Origin: Methanobacteriota archaeon
GTDB lineage: Archaea; JAADCQ01; Methanopyri; Methanopyrales; Methanopyraceae
Assembly (NCBI GenBank): GCA_027064425.1
Contig: JAMOPO010000027.1
Span: 179,353-243,352, forward strand
Direction of reading: 5' to 3'
DNA: 64,000 bases
The notes beneath the pieces are model-generated. The model was not told where the DNA came from. It saw nothing but the letters and a program-made list of their open reading frames with translations, and did no database searches. The translations under genes and the position numbers were made by a program. Below are positions 23,523-31,614 of this stretch, one piece after another (positions within the stretch are counted from its first letter, which is position 1; each line of letters begins with the position of its first letter).

Positions 23523-25070
23523 TCAGTCGCGCTCCACGAGGTACCCCTCGATCCACAGGACGTCCGCGGTCCCTTTCAGGAAGGACCTGACGGCGTCCTC
23601 GGGCGAGCAGACGATCGGCTCCCCGTGAAGGTTGAAGCTGGTGTTCAGGACGGCGCCCACGCCCGTCTCCCCCTCGAAGGCCTCCAGGATCTCTCGGTAG
23701 AAGGGCAGCTCGTTTCCGAGCGTCTGGGGCCGGGTCGTCCCGTCCACGTGCACGACCGCGGGCGCCTCGCGCCTGAACTCATCCGTGGCGCGGAAGGCGA
23801 GGGTCATGAACGGGGCCCGACAGGGGTTGTGCAGGTACTCCTCGGCCCGCTCCTCGAGGATGGTCGGTGCGAAGGGCTGGTACTCGTCCCGGCCCAGGTC
23901 GCGGTTCAGCTTGTCCACGATCGCCCGGTCCCGTGGGTCCGCGAGGATGCTCCGGGCTCCGAGCGCCCTCGGACCGTACTCCATCCTCCCCTGGAAGACG
24001 GCGACCGTCTTACCCTCCAGCAGTCGGGAGACGATGGCCTCCGGGTCCCGGCCCACCAGCTCGGCCCGGTCGAGCAGCCCGTGCTCCTTGAGCGCCCGCT
24101 CCACCTCGCTCCGGTCGTACTCGGGGCCCAGGTACACGTGCTCCAGCCGCCGCGGTCGTGGGGTTCGACCCCGGGCCAGCTCCTCCTGCGCCCAGGCCCA
24201 GAGGGCGGCCCCCGCGGCCAGCCCGCCGTCTCCCATGTTCGGGTGGACGAAGAGGTCGAGGTCGAGCTCCTCCCGGAGGCGCATGTTGGCGATGACGTTC
24301 GCGGCGACGCCTCCGGCGTAGGCGACCCTCCGCTCCCCGTGCTCCTCGACGTGGTGCTCGAAGTACCGGAGGAGGAGGCGCTCGAGGGCCCGCTGGGCGG
24401 TGGCCGCGAGGCGCTCCCGGTCGAGCTCGGCGAGAGGTGAGCGCTTGAGCCGGCGCACGGCCTCGCCGGAGACGGCCCCCAGGAGGTTTCGGATCCGGCC
24501 CTCCTCGACGGTGATAACCTCGCTCTCGATCCACTCGAGGGCGCGCTGGTCGGGCTCGGCGTACGCGGCCAGGCACATGACCTTGCCCTCGTCCTTCATC
24601 GGCTCGAGGCCCAGGAGCTCGGTCACGTTCGCGTAGAAGTCGCCCAGGGAGTCGTAGTAAGAGTCCGTGGCGACGCGGTGCATGCGCCCGCGCTCGCACA
24701 CCCAGACGGTCGCGGAGAGGCCGTCGCCCGCCGCATCCACGGTGACCGTGAGGCAGCGGTCGAAGCCGGAGGTGTAGTAAGCCGAGGCGGCGTGGGCGAC
24801 GTGGTGCTCGACGAAGTAGAGGGGGGCCTCGAGCTCCTCGGCCAGCTCGCGCAGTCGGTCGAGGAGGCGCTTGCGGCGGTAGAGACCGGCGACGGCGATC
24901 GCGTCCGGGGCCTCCGCGCGCTCGAGGACGAACCGGAGCGACCGCTCGGGGAAGCCTCGGTGGAGTTTTTTACGCGAGAACCGCTCCTCGTTGGCGGCGG
25001 CGACGAGCTCTCCGTCGCGTACGAGCGCCGCCCCGGCGTCGTGGCCGTGGTGGATTCCGACGATCTCCAC
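23523..25070 (-). CDS. Carbamoyltransferase, NodU/CmcH family
   Basis: 515 residues. The N-terminal ASKHA-like domain has GIHHGHDAGAALV and VEHHVAHAASAYYTSGFD (His pair for metal and carbamoyl phosphate), VDAAGDGLSATVWV near residue 115 and YAGGVAANVIAN near residue 256. The C-terminal domain carries FQGRMEYGPRALGARSILADP near residue 355, typical of Sua5/YrdC-related carbamoyltransferases such as NodU, TobZ and CmcH. The acceptor is unknown; a small molecule or glycan is likely. The [NiFe]-hydrogenase HypF is related but larger and has zinc fingers absent here. GTG start, divergent from the PRC-barrel gene. Confidence 0.88.
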   Translation of the reverse strand: MEIVGIHHGHDAGAALVRDGELVAAANEERFSRKKLHRGFPERSLRFVLERAEAPDAIAVAGLYRRKRLLDRLRELAEELEAPLYFVEHHVAHAASAYYTSGFDRCLTVTVDAAGDGLSATVWVCERGRMHRVATDSYYDSLGDFYANVTELLGLEPMKDEGKVMCLAAYAEPDQRALEWIESEVITVEEGRIRNLLGAVSGEAVRRLKRSPLAELDRERLAATAQRALERLLLRYFEHHVEEHGERRVAYAGGVAANVIANMRLREELDLDLFVHPNMGDGGLAAGAALWAWAQEELARGRTPRPRRLEHVYLGPEYDRSEVERALKEHGLLDRAELVGRDPEAIVSRLLEGKTVAVFQGRMEYGPRALGARSILADPRDRAIVDKLNRDLGRDEYQPFAPTILEERAEEYLHNPCRAPFMTLAFRATDEFRREAPAVVHVDGTTRPQTLGNELPFYREILEAFEGETGVGAVLNTSFNLHGEPIVCSPEDAVRSFLKGTADVLWIEGYLVERD

Positions 25071-25085
25071 GGGGGTGCTCCCCTG

Positions 25086-25400
25086 TTGGCGGAACGTCGT
25101 CGTCGGTACGTCCGGTTTCAGCAGCTCGTGGGGATGGAGGTTTACACGGAGGAGGGGAACAAGGTCGGCACGGTCCGAGACGTTACCTTCGACCCGGAGA
25201 CGGGCGACCTGAAGAGGTTAATCGTTGTGGTGACGGAGGAGTCGCCGGGCGGGCTGATTCCGATCCCGGGCGTCGAGGAGAAGCGGGTGGAGAACCTTAA
25301 CGCGGCCGCCGTCAAGGCGGTGGGCGATATCGTCATCGTGGAGGCCCGAGGACGCTCGGAGGAGGAGAAGAAGCGGTCCAAGGAGGAGGGAGAGGAGTAG
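25086..25400 (+). CDS. PRC-barrel domain protein
   Basis: About 104 residues: LVGMEVYTEEGNKVGTVRDV, DPETGDLKRLIVVV and GGLIPIPGVEEKRV, the beta strands of a PRC barrel, then a charged tail ending EEEKKRSKEEGEE. Small archaeal PRC-barrel proteins are common and uncharacterised. TTG 25086 keeps the whole first strand (VRFQQLVGMEVY); GTG 25128 and ATG 25134 would cut it. Only 15 bases separate it from the divergent carbamoyltransferase start. The following TTG abuts its stop. Confidence 0.78.
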   Translation: MAERRRRYVRFQQLVGMEVYTEEGNKVGTVRDVTFDPETGDLKRLIVVVTEESPGGLIPIPGVEEKRVENLNAAAVKAVGDIVIVEARGRSEEEKKRSKEEGEE

Positions 25401-26030
25401 TTGCCGGTGGTGTTCGTCGAGCACGCGGACCGGTGGTCCCCGTGGCTGGACCTGGAGTACACCGAGTCCTTCAGGGTGGCCCGGGGGTACGGCTGGGAGT
25501 TCACGGTCACGGGCGCCGACCCGGAGGTGTTGGCCAAGGCCCGGTACCCGGCCCTGCCGTACTCGGGCTCGGAGCTCCCGTTAAAGGGCGAGCGGGTGGT
25601 CGTGCTGGACCCGGACGCGGAGGAGCCGCTGACGCCGGACGAGGAGCCGGACGTGATCGTGGTGGGTGGGATCCTGGGGGACCATCCCCGGCGGCACCGG
25701 ACCCGGAAGCTCATCACGCCCCGGTTCGAGGGGGCGGAGGTGAGGCACCTGGGTGATTACCACTTCAGCATCGACGGCGCGGTCCGGGTCGCCCTGATAA
25801 TCCTGGAGGAAGGGCTGGAGATTGAGGAGCTCGAGGTGGTGGAGCGGCCGGAGGTGGAGCTGGAGGACGGCCACTCGGTGCGGCTCCACTGCGATTACCC
25901 GGCGGAGGACGGGCGCCCGATCCTGCCGGAGGGGTTGCTGGAGTACCTCCGGGAGGGGATCATCGAGTATGAGGAAGCTGAGCTTAGGGCTCGTGGGCGT
26001 GGGAGGGATCGGGTCAACGGTGCTGACTGA
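25401..26030 (+). CDS. SPOUT-class methyltransferase, Sfm1/DUF431-like
   Basis: 209 residues resembling the archaeal relatives of yeast Sfm1, a SPOUT methyltransferase. Seen: an N-terminal FVEHADRWSPWLDLEYTES (compare the EH...W..LEY start of the family), GGILGDHPRRHRTRKL near residue 89, and HLGDYHFSIDGAVRVALII near residue 116, the likely SAM-binding knot. Yeast Sfm1 methylates a ribosomal protein arginine; the archaeal substrate is unknown. The TTG start abuts the PRC-barrel stop. The 3' end runs 62 bases into nadX, an unusually long same-strand overlap, so the last 20 residues may be dispensable. Confidence 0.72.
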   Translation: MPVVFVEHADRWSPWLDLEYTESFRVARGYGWEFTVTGADPEVLAKARYPALPYSGSELPLKGERVVVLDPDAEEPLTPDEEPDVIVVGGILGDHPRRHRTRKLITPRFEGAEVRHLGDYHFSIDGAVRVALIILEEGLEIEELEVVERPEVELEDGHSVRLHCDYPAEDGRPILPEGLLEYLREGIIEYEEAELRARGRGRDRVNGAD

Positions 26031-26757
26031 GGCGGCGGAGGGCCGGCTCCGGGGCCGCGTGGAGCCGGTGGCCGCGTGCGACAGGAACCGGGAGCGGCTG
26101 GAGTGGGTGCGGGAGCTTTTCCCGGAGTGCGAGACCACGACGGAGCTGGAGGAGGCGCTGGAGTGGGACTGCGACGTGATCGTGGAGGCGGCGTCCGTGG
26201 AGGCCGCCGCGGAGCTGCTGCCGGAGGCCCTGGAGCGCGCGGACGTCGTCATCCTTAGCGTGGGAGCCCTGGTGCTGGAGGACGGGCTGCTGGAGGAGTG
26301 CCTGGAGGTTGCGGAGCGGACGGGCCACCGGCTGTTCGTTCCCTCCGGGGCCGTGGGCGGTCTGGACGTGCTCCGGGCCGTGAGCGGGGCGGTCGAGGAG
26401 GTGGTGCTGACGACGATCAAGCCGCCGGAGTCCCTGGGCCGGGATGCGGAGGAGCGCGAGGTGGTCTTCGAGGGGTCCGTGCGGGAGGCGGTGAAGCGGT
26501 TCCCGAGGAACGTCAACGTGGCGGCCGCCATCTCGCTGGCGGTGGGCGACCCGTCCCGGGTCCGGGTCAGAGTGGTGTGCGACCCGGAGGTCGATCGTAA
26601 CACGCACATCATCGAGGTCCGGTCGGAGGTGGGCGACTACCGGTTCGAGCTGCGGAACGCGGCCCTGCCGGAGAACCCGAAGACGAGCGCCCTGGCGGCG
26701 TACTCGACCGTCGCGCTCCTGGAGCGGCTGACCGAGGGGCTCCGGGTGGGGACTTGA
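25969..26757 (+). CDS. nadX: L-aspartate dehydrogenase
   Basis: NAD(P)-dependent oxidation of aspartate to iminoaspartate for NAD synthesis. 262 residues beginning MRKLSLGLVGVGGIGSTVL (Rossmann motif), VEAASVEAA near residue 67, FVPSGAVGGLDVLRA near residue 123, and RNVNVAAAISLA near residue 180, all typical of NadX. The ATG at 25969 lies inside the preceding gene and follows GGGAGGGGA (25951-25959). It overlaps the Thg1 gene by four bases (TTGA). Confidence 0.9.
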   Translation: MRKLSLGLVGVGGIGSTVLTEAAEGRLRGRVEPVAACDRNRERLEWVRELFPECETTTELEEALEWDCDVIVEAASVEAAAELLPEALERADVVILSVGALVLEDGLLEECLEVAERTGHRLFVPSGAVGGLDVLRAVSGAVEEVVLTTIKPPESLGRDAEEREVVFEGSVREAVKRFPRNVNVAAAISLAVGDPSRVRVRVVCDPEVDRNTHIIEVRSEVGDYRFELRNAALPENPKTSALAAYSTVALLERLTEGLRVGT

Positions 26758-27548
26758 AGCCGCCCGAGCCCCGGGAGCTGGAGGTGTACTCCAACCTGCG
26801 CACGCCGCCCAACGCGCACCTGGTCCTGCGCGTGGACGGACGGGCGTTTACGAACCTGACGCGCCGGCTGGGGATGAAGAAGCCCTACGATCGGCGGTTC
26901 GCGGAGGCGATGGCCGAGACGGCCGTGCGCCTGATCCGGGACTCCGGCCTCGGCGTCACGCTCGTGTACGGGTTCTCCGACGAGCTCAACCTGCTGATCC
27001 CGCGCGACCGGATCCCGTTCTCCGGCCGGGTGGAGAAGCTCACCTCCGTCTCCGCTTCCTGCGCGGCCAGCTACCTGCAGGGCGCGCTGAGGGAGCACTT
27101 CGGGGATAGGGTGTTCGAGGAGACGATCTCCTTCGACTCCCGGTGCGTGGTCCTCACGGAGGACGACGTGATCCGGTACTTCAAGTGGCGGCAGGATGAG
27201 GCCTGGCGGAACCACCTGAACTCGTACGCGTACTGGGCGCTCAGGAAGAAGGGCCTCTCGCCGAGGGAGGCCGCCGAGCGACTCCGCGGGATGAAGGCGC
27301 ACGACGTGCACGAGCTCCTCTTCCACGAGTTCGGGATCAACCTGGGCCGCACGCCGGTGTGGCAGCGCCGCGGCTTCCTGGCGTACCGGGTGAAGGTGCG
27401 GGAGGGCGGGGTCGAGCGGTACCGGGTGACCCGGGACTGGGCCCCGCCGATGTTCGACGAGGGACCGGGGCGACGAATTTTACGATCGTGTCTCCGGGAC
27501 GGGTACGTGGAGCTGGACTCGGTGCCTGGGGGTGAGGAGGAGTCATGA
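26754..27548 (+). CDS. thg1: tRNA(His) guanylyltransferase-like protein (Thg1/TLP)
   Basis: Template-dependent 3'-to-5' nucleotide addition or 5'-end repair of tRNA. 264 residues with LVLRVDGRAFTNLTRRLGM (metal-binding Asp in the DGR motif), then YGFSDELNLLIP near residue 75 with the second Asp, and NHLNSYAYWALRKKGLSP near residue 150. Length and motifs fit Thg1 family proteins; archaeal members often act as repair enzymes. TTG start overlaps the nadX stop. The 3' end overlaps the next gene by four bases. Confidence 0.9.
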   Translation: MKPPEPRELEVYSNLRTPPNAHLVLRVDGRAFTNLTRRLGMKKPYDRRFAEAMAETAVRLIRDSGLGVTLVYGFSDELNLLIPRDRIPFSGRVEKLTSVSASCAASYLQGALREHFGDRVFEETISFDSRCVVLTEDDVIRYFKWRQDEAWRNHLNSYAYWALRKKGLSPREAAERLRGMKAHDVHELLFHEFGINLGRTPVWQRRGFLAYRVKVREGGVERYRVTRDWAPPMFDEGPGRRILRSCLRDGYVELDSVPGGEEES

Positions 27549-28096
27549 TCAACCTGTTGGTCATGGGCGACGCGCACATCCCGGAGCGCGCGCAGGAGGT
27601 GCCGCAGCCGCTGAAGGAGAAGATCGAGCAGCTGGCCCCGGTGGACGTGGTCATCTCGCCGGGGGATTACACGTCGGAGGACGTAGTCGAGTGGATGTCC
27701 TCGCTGGGAGAGAAGGCACTCATGGTGACCGGCAACTGCGACTTCGGGCTGCCGCTACCGAACCGGGTGACGGAGGAGCTGGAGGACCTGAAGGTCGTGG
27801 TGGACCACGGGAGCGGGGTGCACCCGCGCGGAGACCCGGATCAGCTGGCCTCGATCGCGGAGGAGGAGGGCGCCGACGTGATCTTCACGGGCCACACGCA
27901 TCGACCCGAGTTCAAGGAGCACCGTGAGAAGCTGATCGTGAACCCGGGCAGCCTCACGGGCGTGCCCTCGGGCGGTGGGACGAGCCCGGGCCCGTCGTTC
28001 ATGTACGGGACGATCGACGGGCGGGAGGTTTGGATCAAGCTGTACCTGCTCGAGGGGGACGAGCTGAAAACGGAGGAGTTCGAGGCGGAGCTGTAG
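27545..28096 (+). CDS. Metallophosphoesterase, YfcE/MJ0936-like
   Basis: 183 residues with the compact phosphodiesterase motifs: MGDAHIP near residue 7, SPGDYTS near residue 38, VTGNCDFG near residue 59, FTGHTHRPEF near residue 117 and NPGSLTGVPSGG near residue 136. This layout matches small archaeal phosphodiesterases of the YfcE/MJ0936 type. The ATG overlaps the thg1 stop by four bases (ATGA), linking it to the tRNA repair enzyme, though the substrate is unknown. Confidence 0.88.
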   Translation: MINLLVMGDAHIPERAQEVPQPLKEKIEQLAPVDVVISPGDYTSEDVVEWMSSLGEKALMVTGNCDFGLPLPNRVTEELEDLKVVVDHGSGVHPRGDPDQLASIAEEEGADVIFTGHTHRPEFKEHREKLIVNPGSLTGVPSGGGTSPGPSFMYGTIDGREVWIKLYLLEGDELKTEEFEAEL

Positions 28097-28106
28097 GGGA
28101 GGCTCC

Positions 28107-28568
28107 GTGACTCGGACCTACCTGGTCTTCGACGTCAATCGGTACCGGAGGCTGGCCGAGGAGGTCGTCCGGGACGGGGACGTGGTCGTCGAGGTGGGCG
28201 CGGCGGCGGGAGACACCACCGTTCGGCTCGCGGAGCGGGCCGAGCTGGTGATCGCGTTCGAGAAATCGGACGAGATGTACCGGAAGCTGCTCGACCGGGT
28301 GGAGAACCTGGACAACGTCGTCCCGCTCCACGAGGACGGGTTCCGGCTTGGGGAGGTGCTGGAGCGGACGGACCGGGTCGACGCCGTGTTCATCGACGTG
28401 GGTGGGGGCGCCCAGCCCCGCCTCGCGCTCGCGCTATGGGAGGCTTACTACGTCCGGTTCCGGCCCCGAGTCATGGTCGTCCGTAACCGGCGCCTCTGCC
28501 GGCTGGTTCGGACCGTGGAGGAAGTGGAGGACGTCGAGGCGGACGCCGAGGGCGATGAGGAGGTATAG
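28107..28568 (+). CDS. Small class I methyltransferase-like protein
   Basis: 153 residues with a Rossmann-type SAM motif: GDVVVEVGAAAGDTTVRLAE (motif I, about residues 23-42), then VIAFEKSDEMYRKLLDRV with an acidic residue at the end of strand 2, and VDAVFIDVGGG near residue 90. Too short for a full methyltransferase with its own substrate domain and ends in an acidic tail, so it may bind SAM with a partner or be inactive. GTG start, ten bases after the phosphoesterase stop. Confidence 0.7.
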   Translation: MTRTYLVFDVNRYRRLAEEVVRDGDVVVEVGAAAGDTTVRLAERAELVIAFEKSDEMYRKLLDRVENLDNVVPLHEDGFRLGEVLERTDRVDAVFIDVGGGAQPRLALALWEAYYVRFRPRVMVVRNRRLCRLVRTVEEVEDVEADAEGDEEV

Positions 28569-28671
28569 CCGCCCCCGACGCGTGATGGGGAGGGCACTCG
28601 GGACCGAGCCGCGGGAAGACGATGGGGAGGTAGGACCCCGCTGAGGGGATGATGAGGACCGTTCCGCCCGA

Positions 28672-29559
28672 CTACAGCTCCTCCTTGACTCGCTCCGCCA
28701 GCTCCTGGAAGGCCTCAGCCGCCCGCGAGTCCGGGGCCGCGAGCACCATCGGCTTGCCCTCCTCCTCGGACCTCAGCTTCGCCTCCGGGTCCAGCGGGAT
28801 CCTGGCCAGCACCTCCACGCCCAGGCGCTCCGCCAGCTCCTCCGAGTGATCCTCCGTGAAGTACTCGATCAGCGAGTCGCACTCCGGGCAGATGATGCCG
28901 TGCATGTTGCTGACGACGCCCAGCAGGTTCCCGTCCATTCGCTTCACCGCCTCGCCCGCCTTAACCACGTCCGAGTGCGCCATGGACTCGGGGCTCGTTA
29001 CCAGCAGCACGTTCCGAGCCCGCTCCGGCAGCATCTCCAGGCCCGTCATGATCTCGTCACCGGTCCCCGGCGGCATGTCGACGATCAGGTAGTCCAGGTC
29101 ACCCCACTGCGTTTTCACCAGCACCTCCCGGATGAACCCGGACTTCCGGGGCCCTCGCCAGAGCACCGGTAGGTTCCTGTCCTCAAGCATCGTCCCGATC
29201 GAGACCACCTTTACGTCCCGGTAACCCTTCACCGGGAACAGCCCCGCGGGCGACGCCTGCGGGGGCCTGTCCACCCCCAGCTGCTCCGGCACGTTCGGGC
29301 CGTGGATGTCCAGGTCCAGCACACCCACGTCCGCATCCTCAGCCAGGCAGAGCGCGAGGTTCACCGTCACCGTCGTCTTGCCGACGCCGCCCTTACCGCT
29401 CATCACGACCAGCACGTGCTCCACGTTCTCGAGCCGCTTCTCGATCTCCTCCTTCTCCCGCTCGATCTGCTTCCGGATCTCCTCACGGCTCGGGTGATGA
29501 TGCGGGTGAGGAGGCTTCGCCTCCTCAGCCTTCTCCTCGGCCTCGGACTCCTCCGCCAA
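28672..29559 (-). CDS. Mrp/NBP35-family Fe-S cluster carrier ATPase
   Basis: P-loop ATPase that assembles or delivers Fe-S clusters (ApbC/Nbp35 class). Seen: HVLVVMSGKGGVGKTTVTVN (deviant Walker A, near residue 50), LDLDIHGPNVPEQLG, IVDMPPGTGDE near residue 160, and HGIICPECDSLIEYF with the C-x2-C cluster ligands near residue 222. The first 45 residues are acidic with a His/Pro run. The frame is open to 29619, but TTG 29559 (MAEESEAEEKAEE) after GGGGGTG is the likely start, giving 295 residues. Confidence 0.9.
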   Translation of the reverse strand: MAEESEAEEKAEEAKPPHPHHHPSREEIRKQIEREKEEIEKRLENVEHVLVVMSGKGGVGKTTVTVNLALCLAEDADVGVLDLDIHGPNVPEQLGVDRPPQASPAGLFPVKGYRDVKVVSIGTMLEDRNLPVLWRGPRKSGFIREVLVKTQWGDLDYLIVDMPPGTGDEIMTGLEMLPERARNVLLVTSPESMAHSDVVKAGEAVKRMDGNLLGVVSNMHGIICPECDSLIEYFTEDHSEELAERLGVEVLARIPLDPEAKLRSEEEGKPMVLAAPDSRAAEAFQELAERVKEEL

Positions 29560-29608
29560 GACCACACCCCCGTTAGGGTCGCCTAAGTCCGGCCCTCGGG
29601 CCCCGGAT

Positions 29609-30490
29609 TTAACCCCCACGGAGGCGCTCGCCCACCGTCGATCGGCCGATAAGGACCAATCGCCGGTACCCCAGCCGGCGCGCCCACTCGCCGCACTCCG
29701 GCACCTCCGCGCGGCCGAAGGTCAGCGACTTGACCAGGTCACCCAGCGCTCCACCCGTCAGCACGTCCCACACCGCGTCCATGAGCGTGGGTTCCTCGAT
29801 GCCCAGCTCACGCTCCAGGTACTCCCGGAGCCGCGGCTCCACCCGGAACCGGTACCACGCCCCGGCGAGCGTGAACGCGGTCAGGAAGACGAGCGCCCCC
29901 ACCGGGTCGCCCCGCGTCGCCGCCAGCAGCCCCGCCACCGCCAGCGACGAGTTCCCACCGTCCCCCAGCATCGCCCGGCCGCGCAGGTCCAGCGCCACGT
30001 ACGGGGCAAGTGCGGCCCACAGGACCAGCGCGGAGGTGGGGTCAAGGGTTCCCAGCGGGAGGCACGCCAGCGTCGCCACCGCGAGCGCGAAGGTGAACGC
30101 ACGGGGCTGCGTGTCCACGATGTTGGCCGGCTGAGGCAGGAACCCGGCCACCAGCCCCGTGACCGGCCCGTGGTGGTACCAGCACCACGCCAGGACCAGC
30201 AGCATGGCCAGCCCGCGCGCGAGGTGCCCCACCTCCACGCCCAGCCGGGTGAACCGGCGGCCGAGGGCGTCGTCGACGAACCCCAGGGCGGCGAGAATCG
30301 CCACCGGAACGCCACCCTCCGGGACCAGGCCGGCGTAGACCAGCGCGGGGACGATCCCCACGCCCCTCGGGGTCCCGCCGCGCACGGGCTCGTACAGGGG
30401 CCCGTCCACCAGGCGGAAGAGGCGAGCGGTGGTCAGCGTGCCGGCGGCGGAGGCTCCCAGGGCTAGGAGGGCTGGGTGCACCCCACCCAC
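29609..30490 (-). CDS. MraY-like prenyl-phosphate sugar-phosphate transferase
   Basis: 293-residue polytopic membrane protein with about eight hydrophobic segments. Aspartate motifs match the GT4/MraY family: ALGFVDDALGRR near residue 68 and AMLGDGGNSSLAVAG near residue 172. Such enzymes attach a sugar phosphate to a polyprenyl carrier. Methanopyrus has a pseudomurein wall, and MraY homologues are linked to its synthesis, so this is a candidate; N-glycosylation is the alternative. GTG 30490 gives a 28-base overlap with the upstream radical SAM gene; GTG 30481 is a second option. Confidence 0.78.
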   Translation of the reverse strand: MGGVHPALLALGASAAGTLTTARLFRLVDGPLYEPVRGGTPRGVGIVPALVYAGLVPEGGVPVAILAALGFVDDALGRRFTRLGVEVGHLARGLAMLLVLAWCWYHHGPVTGLVAGFLPQPANIVDTQPRAFTFALAVATLACLPLGTLDPTSALVLWAALAPYVALDLRGRAMLGDGGNSSLAVAGLLAATRGDPVGALVFLTAFTLAGAWYRFRVEPRLREYLERELGIEEPTLMDAVWDVLTGGALGDLVKSLTFGRAEVPECGEWARRLGYRRLVLIGRSTVGERLRGG

Positions 30491-31614
30491 CCCGAGGCGA
30501 TCCGGGAGAGGGTCTCAGGCAGCTCCTCCAGCCGCTCCGGACCCACGACCACCTCGCAGTCGGCTCGAGCCGCCACCTCCCACGTGGTCACACCGTCGAT
30601 GAACGAGCCCAGCTCGACGGAGATCCGGGGCACGATCGCGACGTCCACGTCGCTCCCCTTCAGCTCCCGGATGACGTCACGGCCCGTGAGCAGCCCCGCG
30701 CAGCGGATGTTCCCGCCGAAGTACCGGTTCCGAACGATCACGGGCTCGAGCACCCGATCCTCCAGCTCGGCGTTGACCCGCTCGCAGAGCTCCCGGATCA
30801 CGGGTCCGAAGGCCTCGCCCGTGACGAGGCCCACGCGCAGCTCCAGCCCCTCTACCGCCCGCGCGCACTCCCGGGCCACCCGCTCGAGCTCGGGCCGGAA
30901 CCGCTCCTCCGGGAGCAGGCTGTCGCAGGGGACCACGTCGAGGTCGAGCTCCTCGTCGAGCCGCCGGCAGACCTCCCACACCCACCGCTCCTCCTCGCGG
31001 GTGAGCGGCCTCAGCCCGCCCCGGTGGTACCTGGTCAGACCGACGGGAATGACCACGCACTTGCGGAGCCCCCAGTCGTCCAGGTCCCGGAGGGTCCGGG
31101 GCAGGCTGCGCAGGTTGTGACCGGGCACGAGCACGACGTTGGCGACGGTGTCGATCTCCTCGGCCGACCGGCGGACGAGCGCCAGCACCCGCTCCGCCCG
31201 GTCGACGGACTCTCGGGTCAGGGAGGCCCGCTCGCGCGGGTCGGTGGACATCAGGTGGAAGTCCAGCTGGTCCAGGTGCCTCAAGAGCACCTCCAGCCGG
31301 CGCTCGGTGAGTCCCTTCCCGGAGGTGATCAGCTTGAGCGGCAGCGGCCTCCGGGACTCCACGAGCTCCCTCGCCCGGCGGAGCACGTCCTCCAGCCGCG
31401 GGTGGTTCACGAGGTCGGAGGGGTACAGGGAGAGCTCGCTCACCACGAGCCGCTCACGCGCGTCGGGTGGCAGCTGGGTCGCGTAGCAGTGGCGGCAGGT
31501 GGGCCGGCAGGGGGGCGTGGGATCGTCGGGCGGGCCGTGGGACTCGACCAGCCAGGTGACCTCTCCGTCGTAGTCGAGGTGCTTGGTCACCCACTCGGTC
31601 TTGCGCCCGCTCAC
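30463..31614 (-). CDS. Radical SAM protein, DUF512-like C-terminus
   Basis: 383 residues. CRPTCRHCYATQLPP near residue 36 supplies the C-x3-C-x2-C cluster motif. The middle has LKLITSGKGLTERRLEVLLR and a radical SAM barrel; the C-terminal part has VRNRYFGGNIRCAGLLTGRD near residue 303, which resembles the DUF512 domain of radical SAM/PDZ-type proteins. The frame continues upstream inside the helicase gene, but GTG 31614 overlaps the helicase stop by four bases (GTGA) and is chosen. Function unknown. Confidence 0.8.
   Translation of the reverse strand: MSGRKTEWVTKHLDYDGEVTWLVESHGPPDDPTPPCRPTCRHCYATQLPPDARERLVVSELSLYPSDLVNHPRLEDVLRRARELVESRRPLPLKLITSGKGLTERRLEVLLRHLDQLDFHLMSTDPRERASLTRESVDRAERVLALVRRSAEEIDTVANVVLVPGHNLRSLPRTLRDLDDWGLRKCVVIPVGLTRYHRGGLRPLTREEERWVWEVCRRLDEELDLDVVPCDSLLPEERFRPELERVARECARAVEGLELRVGLVTGEAFGPVIRELCERVNAELEDRVLEPVIVRNRYFGGNIRCAGLLTGRDVIRELKGSDVDVAIVPRISVELGSFIDGVTTWEVAARADCEVVVGPERLEELPETLSRIASGWVGCTQPS

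Noticed and set aside
23019-24440. Plus-strand open frame of 473 codons
   Set aside because: Antisense to the carbamoyltransferase and riboflavin reductase genes, whose motifs are clear; the frame shows no domain.
24678-25085. Upstream extension of the PRC-barrel gene
   Set aside because: Antisense to the carbamoyltransferase start; the PRC barrel fold needs only the sequence after about 25086.
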